Below are positions 44,139-56,404 of a DNA stretch of 64,000 nt, one piece after another. Location of the stretch: NCBI GenBank assembly GCA_034359265.1, contig CP136891.1, positions 52,902,501 through 52,966,500 on the forward strand, read 5' to 3'. This DNA is from Canna indica (lineage: Eukaryota; Streptophyta; Magnoliopsida; Zingiberales; Cannaceae). The notes under the pieces were generated by a model. That model did no database searches. It saw nothing but the letters and a program-made list of their open reading frames with translations, and was not told where the DNA came from. Each line of letters begins with the position of its first letter. Within the stretch, counting starts at the first letter, position 1. Position numbers and translations under genes: made by a program.

Positions 44139-45872
44139 TGTTGGGTGAAATGACACACTAGAGGGATGGTGAATAGTGTGTTTACTAATTCTTATTGCCT
44201 AATTCCGATTTTAATCGTTTGTTAAATTATTTAGGTAAATCGCTATTTATCGACTAGATGTGGAAGCAAAGACAATTAAGCACAAACAGAATATCATTGC
44301 TAACACACTGATTTATAGTGCCTCGGCTCCAATGCCTACTCCACTACCTAAGCACTCCGCTTAGGATTTCCAAACTAAGTTTACTAGATTATATCTTGTT
44401 TCCCTTACAATGAGGACTTTACACCAGAAAGTCTTCGCTCTCCAACCGAAGGCACTTCCACACCCGGAAGTATCCCGCCTTCCTACCAAGAGCACTCTCT
44501 CACCTCAACCTAAGGGATAACTAGAACTAATCCTAGTAAACTACGCTTACAACGGTGGAATTAAGCCTTAACACCAAGGCAACCACCAACCAAATCAAAT
44601 CTAGCAACCTAGGTTTACACAAGTTTTAATACAATGAAAGAAATAAGAAAATATACAAGTAATAGAGTAAAAAATACAACAATACAAATACTTAGCTCCA
44701 ACACAATGAATCCTAGCTTCTCTTGATGCATTGATGATGAATCAAATCAAACTTGAAGGCAAACTCTAGGAATGAAAGCTCAGACTAGGATTTCTCTAAA
44801 AAATGGCTCAATGAAAGCTTAGAGTTGATCAATGATGGCTCAATGAAGGTTAAGAGTGATAAAAAATTGTTTAAGGAAGACTGGGTTTGGGTATTTATAA
44901 TCTTGCAACGGAAACAACGCGACAACGAACGAAAAACTAGCCATTTTCACCGTTCGGTCGCATGCCGATCGATCGCCTACGACCGCTGTGCCTTCTGTGA
45001 GTTATGTGCACTGTTCGGCCAACCAACGGGTCGACCGAATGAATCACGAGATCAGCGATCCGCAATCCGGTCGACCGAAGCGCTTCTGCCAAGTCACGAT
45101 TCTTGCGATCCTCAATTTGATCGACCGAAGACCCTAATGTCAATTTTTGGCTTCTGTCAGTCGACCGATCGGTCGACCGAACCTGGGCTGAACATGGCAG
45201 TCTGCTATTTTGCTAGGGTTTTTCTACTCGTTTGGGTTCCGTCTTCGCTAAGTCTACTTATATAACATTTACTAACTTTAAAATATAAATGTTATATAAA
45301 GATTACCCCCCATTTAGATTCAATAAAAATATCAAAAAATCAAAATCGTTAAGAATCAAAATCTAATTTTTGGGGTCTGGTACAAATTTTTCGAAAATGA
45401 AAATTTCCTAATCTTTCAGGTCAAATATGGGTAGGCTAAAGGCTTCCAAAAAATCCTTAAAAATACATCGTTATCTAGTTTTGACCCAAGGAATATTTAC
45501 CGCCATTTTTTATGTCAAGAAAAGGTCTAGGACATATAGCCCTCCAAGGAGCTCCCTAGGCTTAGTGTATTTCAGGGCGGTTCCGGATTTTCATATTTTG
45601 GGGTTCGGGATTGGTTTTTGGGTTTCTTATGCATCATCATGAGGATTACATTAAATTCTAGACACCCTAAACCTAAACTTCTAACTTCCCGAAGAATCCC
45701 GAGTGACGACGAGTGACCTTGTCGATTTCTCCGATTTCTCCAATTTTTTCGATCGCGGACGTCGTGCTCTACCCGACTTGGAACCGGAAAGATTTCTCAA
45801 TGAAACATTAGTTCCATGTTTGTTATCATCAAAACCGAGATTAAGACCAAGGTAGAAAATCTTAGGCCAACA
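44139..45872 (-). repeat. 3' LTR of element C
   Basis: 1734 bp, TGTTGGGTGAAATGAC to CTTAGGCCAACA. It is nearly identical to the other LTR except for a segment at about 45110-45370 that is missing there, so the insertion is fairly recent. Confidence 0.9.
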
Positions 45873-48700
45873 ATCTCTCCCTTTTTGATGATGACAAACA
45901 TCCTTAAGATAATATCTACACTTAAGCATAGAGGATGTCAAACATGGGAATTCTCTGTCTATCAACATGCATATTTACATAATGAAACTCCCCCTATATA
46001 TATGCATGGTTTTCCTATGTTTTCCTATATTTTCTTCCCCTTTACCTATATTTTTCTCCCCCTTTTGACATCAATCAAAAAGGGTAAGAAAAGTCAATCT
46101 AGTCAAAGTTGAGACTCTAAAAATATTTTTCATGAAACATGAAAATCTCAACCAAAGGAATGAAAAAACAAATATCTGATATGGGACTAAGTCATACATG
46201 ATATTGTGAAATGATAAATGAAATCTTTTACTTAGAATCATGCATGCACTCAAGTTTGGATATTTTCGTGAATAAGTTAATCTTTCGTGACATTTTCATA
46301 GTTCATTCAAACTTTCAAAATACTAAGATATGGTCATTTAAAGCATGTATATCAAGTTTGAGGTGAATCTAACGTCATTTGATCAAAATTTCAACTTAGC
46401 ACGATTTCAATCGAAATAAGCATGAAAACATAAAAATTGCTAAGTATGAAATTTTGCTAACTACTCATGTTTTCTCTATCTTAGGCATCTAGACATCAAA
46501 CATGACTGAATCTAAGTATATGAGTCAAGTTTGGGCTGAAAATGAGGTTTCTAAGTCACTTTGTTGACTTAGGTCAAAGTATACTTCAAGTTTACAAAAA
46601 TTAAATTTTTAAATCCATATAAAATCATATTATTAATGAAAATTTTTGAAACTTTAACTGGACAAACTAGATTTTTCAAGGAATCTACAGGTTGAAGAAT
46701 CCGTCAAGACTCAGTTTCCTATAAATTCATAAAATTCTTGAAAATCTAGGGGCATTTTAGTAAATTTTAGGTGTTTTTCCGAAGTTATCATTTTTTATTC
46801 AAACTTTTCAGATATCGTTGAATGGTCATTTGAAATGCATGTGTCAAGTTTGAACTCGAAATGAACTTTCAAAGTCCATTTTTCAATCGATCTCGATTTC
46901 AACCAAAAGCTATTTTTTTTAAGATATCGCTCAAATTATCAAAATCATATTTAGAAATGATTTTACTCAAAAAATAGATAGAACGATATTAGAAATGAAA
47001 TCAAAATAGCATGCACAAAGTTTCATTTGAAGTTTTCGACGAAAAATCAAAGTATCGAAAAGATTGATATTTTAAGAGGGTGATACTTTTGCATTTTTAA
47101 AATCTAACTTCAAAATTCCACTATAAATCCGATTCTTGATGAAATTTTTTGAAATTTTTAGTGAAGAAATTAGATTTTTCAGCAAATGTGCAGTTTCAAG
47201 AATCAGTTAAAAATGATTTTTTTATATTTTTCTAAAATTCATTGAGTAAACTGGTTTAAAATTGAAATTTCAATGGAATTTATGCAATTTTCAGTAATTT
47301 TTCAAAACAGGTTGAGTTTTCATTCAAACTTTTATGACACCATATAATGGTCATATATAGAGTGTTTGTCAAGTTTGAAATGAAAATTGTGTTCTCAAGT
47401 CAAGATATCAACCTAGCATGGTTTCATTCAAAACTAAGCAAGTTATCATAAAACTTGCTAAGTGTCAATCTTATCATTTACTCATGGTTTTTTAAACTTA
47501 AACCTAAGGATACCTAACATGAGTAAATTTAAACATGTTCCTCAAATATGAATTGAAAATGAGACCTCTAAGTCAATTTGTTGACTTTGGTCAACTTGGT
47601 TCAAAAGAGGTTATCATGAAATGACCTCTATGTCATTTTATCCATATCCATATGAATTTTTCATTCTAAGTGCTTGGAAACATGTCATACCTATTCCTAA
47701 ATATGTTTATGAGGTTTGGACTTAAAATGAAGTGTCTAAGTCGATTTGTTGACTTGGGTCAAACTTTTCAAGCTTAAGTCCCCTAATGTGATCTAGTTAT
47801 CACATTTTTCATCTACACATGAATTTTCAAGTTTAAACACCTAGAATTATATCATATGTGTATCTAAACATGATCATTGGGTGTTTACTCAAAATGAGGT
47901 CTCTAATAAAAATTTTTAAACTAGTCAAATATCCATATCATGAAATTGCCTAGTTATCATGATTTTTCCTACTCATGAAAATTCAAATATTTATCATTCA
48001 AAATCAATCATAAATATATAGAGACATCATTAAAGTATGAATATTCAAGAATTATATTAAGATTTTGCAAAAACGAACTCATACATCTTGCAATAGAATT
48101 TTGCCCAACTTGTCATTTACTTTTCAATTTTCTTCATGATAGCATAGCCTTCCATTGACATTCTAAACTTGCAAGTAGACTTCATTAGTAGATTTAATGA
48201 AACTAAAGCTACTAGCAAGCAACCCAAATCAAATAGCAAGGAGAAGAATCAAGTATCATTTTCAAAATCCACTTTGCTAAATAGTTTGAAATCCATTTCA
48301 AAATGTGTTATCATGAATCCGAAACGAATTTTAAGAGATCACAAATGTAATAAATATGAAAATATGATCTCCAACCCTTCCTATTGGTTGAAAACCGAAA
48401 GGCCACAATGAGCCTACGATTTAGAACCGCAAGGTCGCATGAGCCCATTACAGGCTACATAGGTCTCCGAAGAGACCGGGAAATCAAAATAAAAAATCAT
48501 TTCATAAAAATTATCAAGAGTGAAAAATCTACTATCATTAAGCATGTATCAAAACTCCAACTATAATTTAAGCAAGTGAGTATAGGAGATGATACCAAAG
48601 AATTTGATGCCAATTTTCATACCTATGACATTATGATAGCTTGAAATTGCAATATCTTGGGGATTTCTTATTTGGATCCAAGGTCAACTTCAATAGTCCA
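45873..48700. other. non-coding internal region of element C with several polypurine tracts
   Basis: On the minus strand, AAAAAGGGAGAGA lies next to the 3' LTR. AAAAGGGGGAGAAAAA (about 46047-46062) and TAGGGGGAGTTTC (about 45985) lie further in; repeated polypurine tracts are a Sirevirus trait. The rest is the same diverged module as in B, with TTGAC pairs at 46564, 47581 and 47749 and the conserved block at 48380-48480. No pol motif in any frame. Confidence 0.75.
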
Positions 48701-48707
48701 TCTTTCT

Positions 48708-50109
48708 TTATCTTTGTGTGATAGCTCCCCCTACAAGAGAGCATGAAACTTTTGGTACCCAAATGGCTTTGGGTCCTTGGGGGTTAGTTGGCCTCGGTAT
48801 CCAAAGTGTCTTAGCAACACTTGGATTCTTCTTAAATGCGCAATCATAGATTGCATGACCATATGTACCACAACAATAGCAATGTCCGTGAAACTTTTTA
48901 TTTTCCCTACGGACATGTGATTTATCGCTAGAATGCTTGATATGGGAACTATGATGAACATGAGCATTCTTGAAGGAAAGAATTTTCTTTTGAACATGAG
49001 GTTTGATGTTTGAATGCTTGATATGAGAAGCATGATGTGCATAAGCATTCTTGAAAGAAACATTTGTATTTCTAGAATTCTTAGAAGATGAATTATTAGA
49101 TAGATTATTAACTTTCTTATTTAGAAAAACAACCTTATTTTTTAAGTCGTTCATGGATTTTTAAATAACATGCAATTGAGTTTTCAACATGTTATTTTCA
49201 TTCTTTAAGATGTCATTTTTTGTTTTTAAATCTTTAGTGTCAACACTTAAGGTATCATGGCATGAATTGGAGACACTAATTTTTAGCTTCTCATTTTCTA
49301 ATTTTACATCATGTAATTGAGAGCTAAGATTTAAGTTTTATTTCTTCAATTTTTTGTTCTCTTTATCTTTTATAACAAGCAAGGCATACATGCTTTTATA
49401 TTCATCCATTAATTCATCATAAAGAAAATCATGAGAACTAGATGAATTAATACTACCATTTTTGTTATTATGACTAGAGGAAGAATAGTGTACCTCATCA
49501 TTAGCATCCATGAGGCAAGCTTTTGAAGTGACTTCATAGTCATGGCAAGAGGATGTTTCATTTGAATAAGATGATGCTGTGGAAGCGGTTGACCTCTTCT
49601 TTGCCTTGTTCTTCATGGAAGGATAATTTTTCTTCACATGCCCTTTTTCTTTGCACACATAGCAAATCACCTTCCTTTTTCGACTTTTAGTGCTCCTATG
49701 ACTGGAGGCACTATGGGTTTCAAAAACCATATTAGTATTGGGTGGATGACAATTGTCATCACTCCCCTCATCAAATGTTTTGAACTCTTCGGTTTTTGCA
49801 TAATTATAAAGCATATTTAAGGTAGCCCAAATATCGAATGCAAAAGTACAATGCATGATTTTTTCAAAGATATTATCTTCCAAAGAAAAAAATATACAAT
49901 TTGTAGCTTTAGCATTTAATTCAAACATATCGATTTGTTCTTCGGTCCATGCATTCATATTTTCCTTAGGTTCAATATATTGGAATTTTACCATGTTAAA
50001 GACACCTAAACCTTGAACTCTTTAGAAAGGTGTACATCCTAGACTTCCAAAGACCAAAGTTCGAGGCATCAAACCTAGGTGGTATAGACGCTACACTCTC
50101 TAATGCCAT
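48708..50109 (-). pseudogene. gag of element C, frameshifted
   Basis: The start near 50109 (MALESVASIPPRFDA) is followed by a frameshift near 50020. 49338-49994 carries FDIWATLNMLYNYAKTEEFK, EGSDDNCHPPNTN and the first knuckle CYVCKEKGHVKKNY, whose last Cys is now Tyr. 49155-49337 is Lys/Asn-rich with stops. 48708-49154 has a good second knuckle, CYCCGTYGHAIYDC, and the closing LWIPRPTNPQGPKAIWVPK. The architecture equals the gag of B. Confidence 0.8.
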
Positions 50110-50177
50110 TTTCCGGATCGAGAGACGATGTAGAGGAGATGGTGAAATCTCAATCTACGATCTGCTCTGATACCAAT

Positions 50178-51677
50178 TGTTGGGTGAAATGACACACTAG
50201 AGGGATGGTGAATAGTGTGTTTACTAATTCTTATTGCCTAATTTTGATTTTAATCGTTTGTTAAATTATTTAGGTAAATCGCTATTTATCGACTAGATGT
50301 GGAAGCAAAGACAATTAAGCACAAACAGAATATCATTGCTAACACACTGATTTATAGTGCCTCGGCTCCAATGCCTACTCCACTACCTAAGCACTCCGCT
50401 TAGGATTTCCAAACTAAGTTTACTAGATTATATCTTGTTTCCCTTACAATGAGGACTTTACACCAGAAAGTCTTTGTTCTCCAACCGAAGGCACTTCCAC
50501 ACCCGGAAGTATCCAGCCTTCCTACCACGAGCACTCTCTCACCTCAACCTAAGGGACAACTAGAACTAATCCTAGTAAACTACGTTTACAATGGTGGAAT
50601 TAAGCCTTAATACCAAGGCAACCACCAACCAAATCAAACCTAGCAACCTAGGTTTACACAAGTTTTAATACAATGAAAGAAATAAGAAAATATACAAGTA
50701 ATAGAGTAAAAAATACAACAATACAAATACTTAGCTCCAACACAATGAATCCTAGCTCCTCTTGATGCCTTGATGATGAATCAAATCAAACTTGAAGGTA
50801 AACTCTAAGAATAAAAGCTCAGACTAGGATTTCTCTAAAAAATGGCTCAATGAAAGCTTAGAGTTGATCAATGATGGCTCAATGAAGGTTAAGAGTGATC
50901 AAAAATTGTTTAAGGAAGACAGGGTTTGGGTATTTATAACCCTGTAACGGTAACAATGAGACAACGGGCTGAAAACTAGTCGTTTCCGCCGTTCGATCGC
51001 ATGTCGGTCGATTGTCGATCGATCGTCGATTGACCGACCGATCGACCGCCCGTGACCGCTGCGCCTTCTGTGAGTTATGCGCACTATTCAGCTGATCGAT
51101 GGGCCGACCAAATGAATCACGAGATCAGTGATCCGCTATTCGGTCGACTGAAACGCTTCTGCCAAGTCGCGATTCTTGGGGTCTAGTACAAATTTTCTGA
51201 AAATGAAAATTTCCTAATCTTTTGGGTCAAATATGGGTAGGCTAAAGGTTTCTAAAAATCCTTAAAAATACCTCGTTATCTAGTTTTGACCCAAGGAATA
51301 ATTACCGCCATTTTTTATGTCAAGAAAAAGTCTAGGACATATAGCCCTCCAAGGAGCTCCCTAGGCTTAGTGTATTTCACGGCGGTTCCGGATTTTTATA
51401 TTTTGGGGTTCGGGATTAGTTTTTGGATTTCTTATGCATCATCATGAGGATTACATTAAATTCTAGATACCCTAAACCTAAACTTCTAACTTCCCGAAGA
51501 ATCTCGAGCGACGACGAGCGACCTTGTCGATTTCTTCGATTTCTCCTATTTTTCCGATCGCGGACGTCGTGCGCTACCCAACTTGGAACCTGAAAGATTT
51601 CTCAATTAAACATTAGTTCCATGTTTGTTATCATCAAAGTCGAGATTAAGACCAAGGTAGAAAACTTTAGGCCAACA
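50178..51677 (-). repeat. 5' LTR of element C
   Basis: 1500 bp, next to the primer site TTGGTATCAGAGCAG. It has lost about 230 bp near 51175 compared with the 3' LTR, joining GCGATTCTTG directly to GGGTCTAGTAC. Confidence 0.9.
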
Positions 51678-51728
51678 CATCCCACCTAAAGACATTAGCT
51701 AAAGATATTGTCAACTTTTTGACAGAAC

Positions 51729-53658
51729 ATGTCGGGCGATCGAAGTTGGATGTATAGACGTCTTGATCGTGGAGCTTTAACGAATGAGTTTCGATTACGC
51801 ATAATGTACTTCCTAAATTTTGCCTATTTGAATAAGAAATTCGTTAGTGTCAGTGATAAAATCCGATGTCCGTGTCGCATTTGCTTGAATGGACGATTTT
51901 TGGATCGGGAAACTATCACTCTGCATCTATATAGCAAAGGATTTGTACCAAGATATTTTCTATGGACTTGTCACGGGGAGTCACGTGAAGTCGGGACGTC
52001 AAGCAATTTTGTCGTTCAGACACATGGTGAATCTTCCTCAGCTGGTGTTTCTTCATCCAGTCCATCTAATCCCTATAGAACTATGATACTTGATAGTCTT
52101 GGGGGTCAATTCCACCTGAATGATAATGTCGATCGGTCAGTTACTAAGACGTCAGTGCCACCAGATACTTCAGGTGTTGATATGACCGAGGTACAAACTG
52201 CGGTAGAGATTGAATTGCCGAATAAAGAAGCTGCAAAATTTTACGAGATGTTGAAAGCTGCCGATGAACCTTTGTATGAGAATTATCCTAAATACACTAG
52301 GTTTTCGGCAATGACGCAGCTCCTAAACATCAAGGCCAATTATAATATCAGCGGGGTTGCGTTTGATCGAATTACATGATTGATTAATGGAATGCTGCCT
52401 ACTGATAACAAGTTTGAGCCAACTTTTTATAAGACTAAAAAGTTGATGAGAAAATTAGGGCTTGGGTACGAAAAAAATACACGCATGTTAAAATAACTAC
52501 ATTTTATGTTATAAAGAAAATGTCCAATTGGATAAGCACCTTGTATGCCAACATCCTCGTTACAAGGAGAAGAAATCGGTCCGACAGAAAAATATCCCGT
52601 TTAAGGTGCTTCGATATTTTCCACTAACACCGAGGCTTCAAAAATTATTCATGTCGGAAAAGACGGCCGCCTACATGAGTTGGCATGCAAGAAGTCGTGA
52701 TGATAAAGTAATGACTCATCCATCCGACAATGAAGCATGGAAACATTTGGATACATGTTATCCTTCATTTGCTAGGGATACTAGAAATATCATATTGGGA
52801 TTGTGCACAGATGATTTCAATCCGTTTGGTCATTCTGCAACTCCTTATTCAGTTTGGCCAGTGCTGCTAACAATTTATAATTTGCCACCGTCAATGTGTA
52901 TGAAAGATTAATTTATTTATCTTTCGATAATTATTCCGGGTACTAAGGGTCCGCGAAAAGAAATTGACGTATTTCTCAGACCCTTGATAGATGAATTGAA
53001 AACTTTGTGGACCGAGGGAGCTGCCACTTATGATTGTCATCAGAAGCAAAACTTTAATATAAAGGCGACGGTCTTGTGGACAATCAATGTTTTTCCGGCG
53101 TACGACATTTTGTCTGGTTGGAGCACTCACGGTCGACTCTTTTATCCATAATGTATGGAATACTCTAAATCATTCAGTCTTCAGAATGGACAGAAAATCT
53201 CATTATTTGATTATCATCGTCGATTCGTACTGGCTAACCATTAGTATCGAATGAATCGTAATAAATTTACTAAGGGCAAAGTCAAAAGAGATGAGTCACC
53301 ACCGATGTTGTCTGGTGAACAAATGGTAGCACGTGTTTCAGCACTTCCAAAGATAGTGTTTGGTCGGAATGAAAGAGTGTTAGGCTTTGGTCAAACAGAT
53401 AACTGGGTGAAAAAAAGTATCTTTTGGGAATTGCTGTATTGGAGTTCATTAATGATTCGACATAATTTGGACGTCATGCACATTGAAAAAAATGTGTTTG
53501 ATAATATTTTCAACACTTTGATGGATATTTTCGGAAAAACTAAAGATATTGTCAAAGCCCGACATGATCTGAAAATACTTTGTAAGAGACCGGAGTTGGA
53601 ATTAGAAGAGGTCAACGGACGATATCTGAAGCCGAAGGCCCCGTATGTGTTAAATAAA
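51729..53658 (+). pseudogene. TNPD-type transposase of CACTA-2, broken
   Basis: The N-terminus MSGDRSWMYRRLDRGALTN and the cysteine-rich domain are open to 52379. The later Transposase_21 core survives in pieces. 52528-52911 has VRQKNIPFKVLRYFPLTPRL, SDNEAWKHLDTCYPSFARD and CTDDFNPFG. 52912-53250 has PGTKGPRKEIDVFLRPLIDE and ATVLWTINVFPAYDILSGWS. 53251-53673 has VFGRNERVLGFGQTDNW and LDVMHIEKNVFDNIFNTLMD. Stops and frameshifts lie at about 52379, 52490, 52911 and 53148. A Mutator-like element splits it at 53658, and only a few codons follow (QQIKDVCQWMKN, 54850-54887). Confidence 0.9.
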
Positions 53659-54840
53659 GGGATAATAGACTAAAAAATCACAAGGTTTGCAAAAATTTTA
53701 CGTTCTACCCACGATTTTAAATTTAGCCTGTAAATGCACAACCTTTGCTTCCATTTATGCCATCTACCAAATCGTCACATGTCATCTCAACTTAGCTGAC
53801 GTGGAGGTAAACGGTGCTTGTGTGTCATGACGACGTCATATGTGGCCTGCCACGTACATCTAGGCACGAATAATAAATTAAAAAGTATCTTTTTCTCTCT
53901 TTCTTCTCTTTTTTCTCCCAGTTACCGCCGCCGCCGCCGCCGCCTCCTCCTCCATCCCAAAGGTTTGCAATAGAACCACCTCCCCTCCGACAAGCCAACA
54001 TCCTCCCCCTCCCACCGCTCCTCCACCTCCTCCTCCATCCCAAAGATCTACAAGCGGAACCACCTCCCCCTCCGACAAGTCAACATCCTCCCCCTCCCAC
54101 CACCACTAGTACTCCCACACCCTCCGCTCCCTCCCTTGCCACGTGCCGGCGGCGACCATGGCTATAGAGGATGGTGCTCAGCCATATGGGGAGGAGGAGG
54201 TGGAGGAGAAGAAGGAGGTGGAGGAGAAGGAGGAGAAGAAGAAGAAGGAGGAGGCGAGGTGCTCAGCCATATGGGGAGGAGGAGGTGGAGGAGAAGAAGG
54301 AGGTGGAGAAGAAGAAGAAGTTCACCGTGCCGGCGGCGACCATGGCTGTGGAGGATGGTGCTCAGCCACATGGGGAGGAGGAGGCGGAGGAGAAGAAGGA
54401 GGTGGAGGAGAAGGATGAGGAGGAGGTAGAAGAGAAGAAGGAGGTGGAGAAGAAGAAGAAGTTCACTGTGCCGGCGGCGACCATGGCTATGGAGGATGGT
54501 GCTCAGCCATTGGGGAGAAGAAGAAGAAGAAGAAGAAGAAGAAGAAGAAGAAGAAGAAGAAGAAGAAGAAGAAGAAGAAATTAAAAAAAAAGTGATAGCT
54601 GTTGGAAGGAAGAAGAGAAGAGAGAGAGAGAAAAAAAAATGTGGGGCCGTCTGCCACGTATGATACAGTCAGGCTACTCAAACGTCGTTTACCTCCACGT
54701 CAGCTAAGTTGAGACGGCGCGTGATGATTTGATAGATGGCATAAACAGAAGCAAATGTTGTGCATTTACAGGCTAAATTTGAAATCGTGGGTAGAACGTA
54801 AAATTTTTGCAAATCTTGTAATTTTTTAGTCTATTATCTC
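53659..54840. mobile_element. Mutator-like element with 158-bp terminal inverted repeats
   Basis: The ends GGGATAATAGACTAAAAAAT and the matching complement extend inward about 158 bases (53659-53816 and 54682-54840). The nine-base target duplication TTAAATAAA lies at 53650-53658 and 54841-54849. Long TIRs and nine bases are typical of Mutator-like elements. The core lacks a transposase. It holds a GC-rich proline-codon stretch in two similar units (about 53950 and 54033) and purine-rich tandem units (54143-54600). Confidence 0.9.
54143..54600 (+). repeat. purine-rich tandem units inside the Mutator-like element
   Basis: GTGCCGGCGGCGACCATGGC starts near 54143, 54326 and 54468. Each is followed by GGATGGTGCTCAGCCA and long GAGGAGAAGAAG runs, ending in (AAG)n to about 54580. 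One frame reads VPAATMAMEDGAQP and Glu/Lys blocks repeatedly. It could be captured gene sequence amplified in place, or simple repeat expansion. Confidence 0.6.
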
Positions 54841-54887
54841 TTAAATAAACAACAGATCAAAGATGTTTGTCAATGGATGAAAAATTA

Positions 54888-55764
54888 TGGAGACTCGGGG
54901 ATATGGCCCCGATTGGATTACTCCGGATATATGGGACCAGCTCGTGGCATCATGGTCGGCAGATCGATGGCAGGAGGTTTCTAGGATTGCGGCTCTATTT
55001 CATTTGCAGTGCACACGAATCGTATGGTAAGTATTATACCTCACTTTTAATTATATATTTTATTTGTTACTCTGTGTACTAATTAATGTATTTGTTTTGT
55101 AAATGTAGACGATGGTATTGGACGATGGGACTGTCCAACGACCCTCCCCGATGGCGGTGTTTGAGTGGACTCACCATCGAGTACATAGGACGGGGGAGTA
55201 CATTGACAACCGCGCTGCATACATTATGGTAAGTATATTTGTTTAAATTATTCATTATTTATTTATAATTTAAGTTTTATAAAAAATATGAAACAAAAAA
55301 TCAAACTCGAGTAGGAGACCTACACTCAGACGGTGATGCAGCGCAGGGGCACCCCCGAGGACTTTGACGCAGGAGCGTGGGTCGAGGCTGCAGGTGGTTG
55401 GGACCACGGCCGCGTATATGGATTTGTAGATAGTGGTCGTGCGCGAGCCGTGCTAGGGCCACTTGGGGCACTGACCCCTCCGGTCGTTGGTGAGCGACCG
55501 TCCACCTCCAGGTCTAGTTATGATCAGAGTAGCAGGATAAGGACACTGGAGGAGACGGTCGCGCGTCAGAGTGAGATGATGGAGCGTCAGAGTCAGATGA
55601 TGACAGAGATGCCTGTTATGCTACACAACATCTCAGCTCATACCGGAGTAGGCATCCCTTCGGCATCATCTGATCCATCGTCCTCGAGTCAGTCCACGTC
55701 GGTGTACACCCAAGCACTTCAGACCCCGCCATATGATCCAGACCATCCTCCATTGTCGTTGTGA
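54888..55764 (+). pseudogene. TNPA-like gene of CACTA-2, 5' half deleted
   Basis: Sequence starts in the middle of exon 3 (GDSGIWPRLDYSG in one frame, matching ETRGYGPSWITPDIWDQLV of CACTA-1 in another). It loses about 20 codons near 55000, continues with exon 4 (about 55109-55228) and keeps an open exon 5 (about 55315-55764). Exon 5 reads RRGTPEDFDAGAWVEAAGGW, IRTLEETVARQSEMMERQSQ and SSSQSTSVYTQALQTPPYDP. A deletion joined the TNPD tail directly to this exon. It cannot give a normal product. Confidence 0.85.
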
Positions 55765-56039
55765 GATTTTATTGTTTTGTTTAGATATTGACTTTGTTAC
55801 TTGGATACTATATATACTTGATTAACTTGTTTTGTTTGGATATTGATACTCTAGTTCTGAATTTGAATAGTTTTAATATGATTGTGGATAATTATAAATA
55901 TAAGTATAATTGTTTTGATGTACATCTGGGTGTATCTGTGATGTGTATGTGAATGAATGTGTATGGGTGTGTGAGTTATGTATCAGATAATGTATCAATG
56001 TATTAATGGAAATTTGAAATTTAAAATTTTTTTAGTTGC

Positions 56040-56404
56040 AGGTTTACATCATCAGCAATGGCTTTGCCACGGCCGTCCATGGGAAAGCCGTTACTGAAAG
56101 TGTATCGTAAGCCGTTGCTGATGACCTACAGCAATGACTTAGCAATCGGATTTCACTAACGGCCTTGCCACGGCCGACGGGGCCGTTGCTGATGTTCATA
56201 CCTACAACGGCCCTGCGTCCGTGGCAAAGCCGTTGCTGAAAATATTATTAGCAATGGCCCGAGCGGCCGTTGCTGATCCGTTGATAAATTATCAGCAACG
56301 CGTGTTTCTACCACGACTCCGTTGCAACGGGCCGGGCCGTTACAAGCCGTTGCTGATGGTTTTCAGCAATGGCTCAGCAACAGCTTCAGCCGTTGCTGAT
56401 GCCT
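56040..56404. repeat. 3' subterminal repeats of CACTA-2
   Basis: About a dozen CAGCAACGGC-type words in both orientations, partly decayed (CAGCAATGGC, GCCGTTACTG). The pattern matches CACTA-1 33040-33424. Confidence 0.8.

Larger units (their letters stand above)
44139..51677 (-). mobile_element. gag-only LTR element C, both LTRs and target duplication present
   Basis: Target duplication CATCC (44134-44138 and 51678-51682). The LTRs are 44139-45872 (3') and 50178-51677 (5'), both TGTTGGG...CCAACA. CACTA-1 shows the uninterrupted site (ATCTCACCTAAAG at about 29924). On the minus strand come the primer site (about 50163-50176), broken gag (48708-50109), 2.7 kb of non-coding sequence, and purine tracts including AAAAAGGGAGAGA beside the 3' LTR. 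No pol. The 5' LTR lacks about 230 bp present in the other, near 51175. Confidence 0.95.

Noticed and set aside
54136..54681. Glu/Lys-, Arg- and Phe-rich open frames
   Set aside because: Created by (GAG)n, (AAG)n and their complements; treated as repeats, with captured-gene origin only as a hypothesis.
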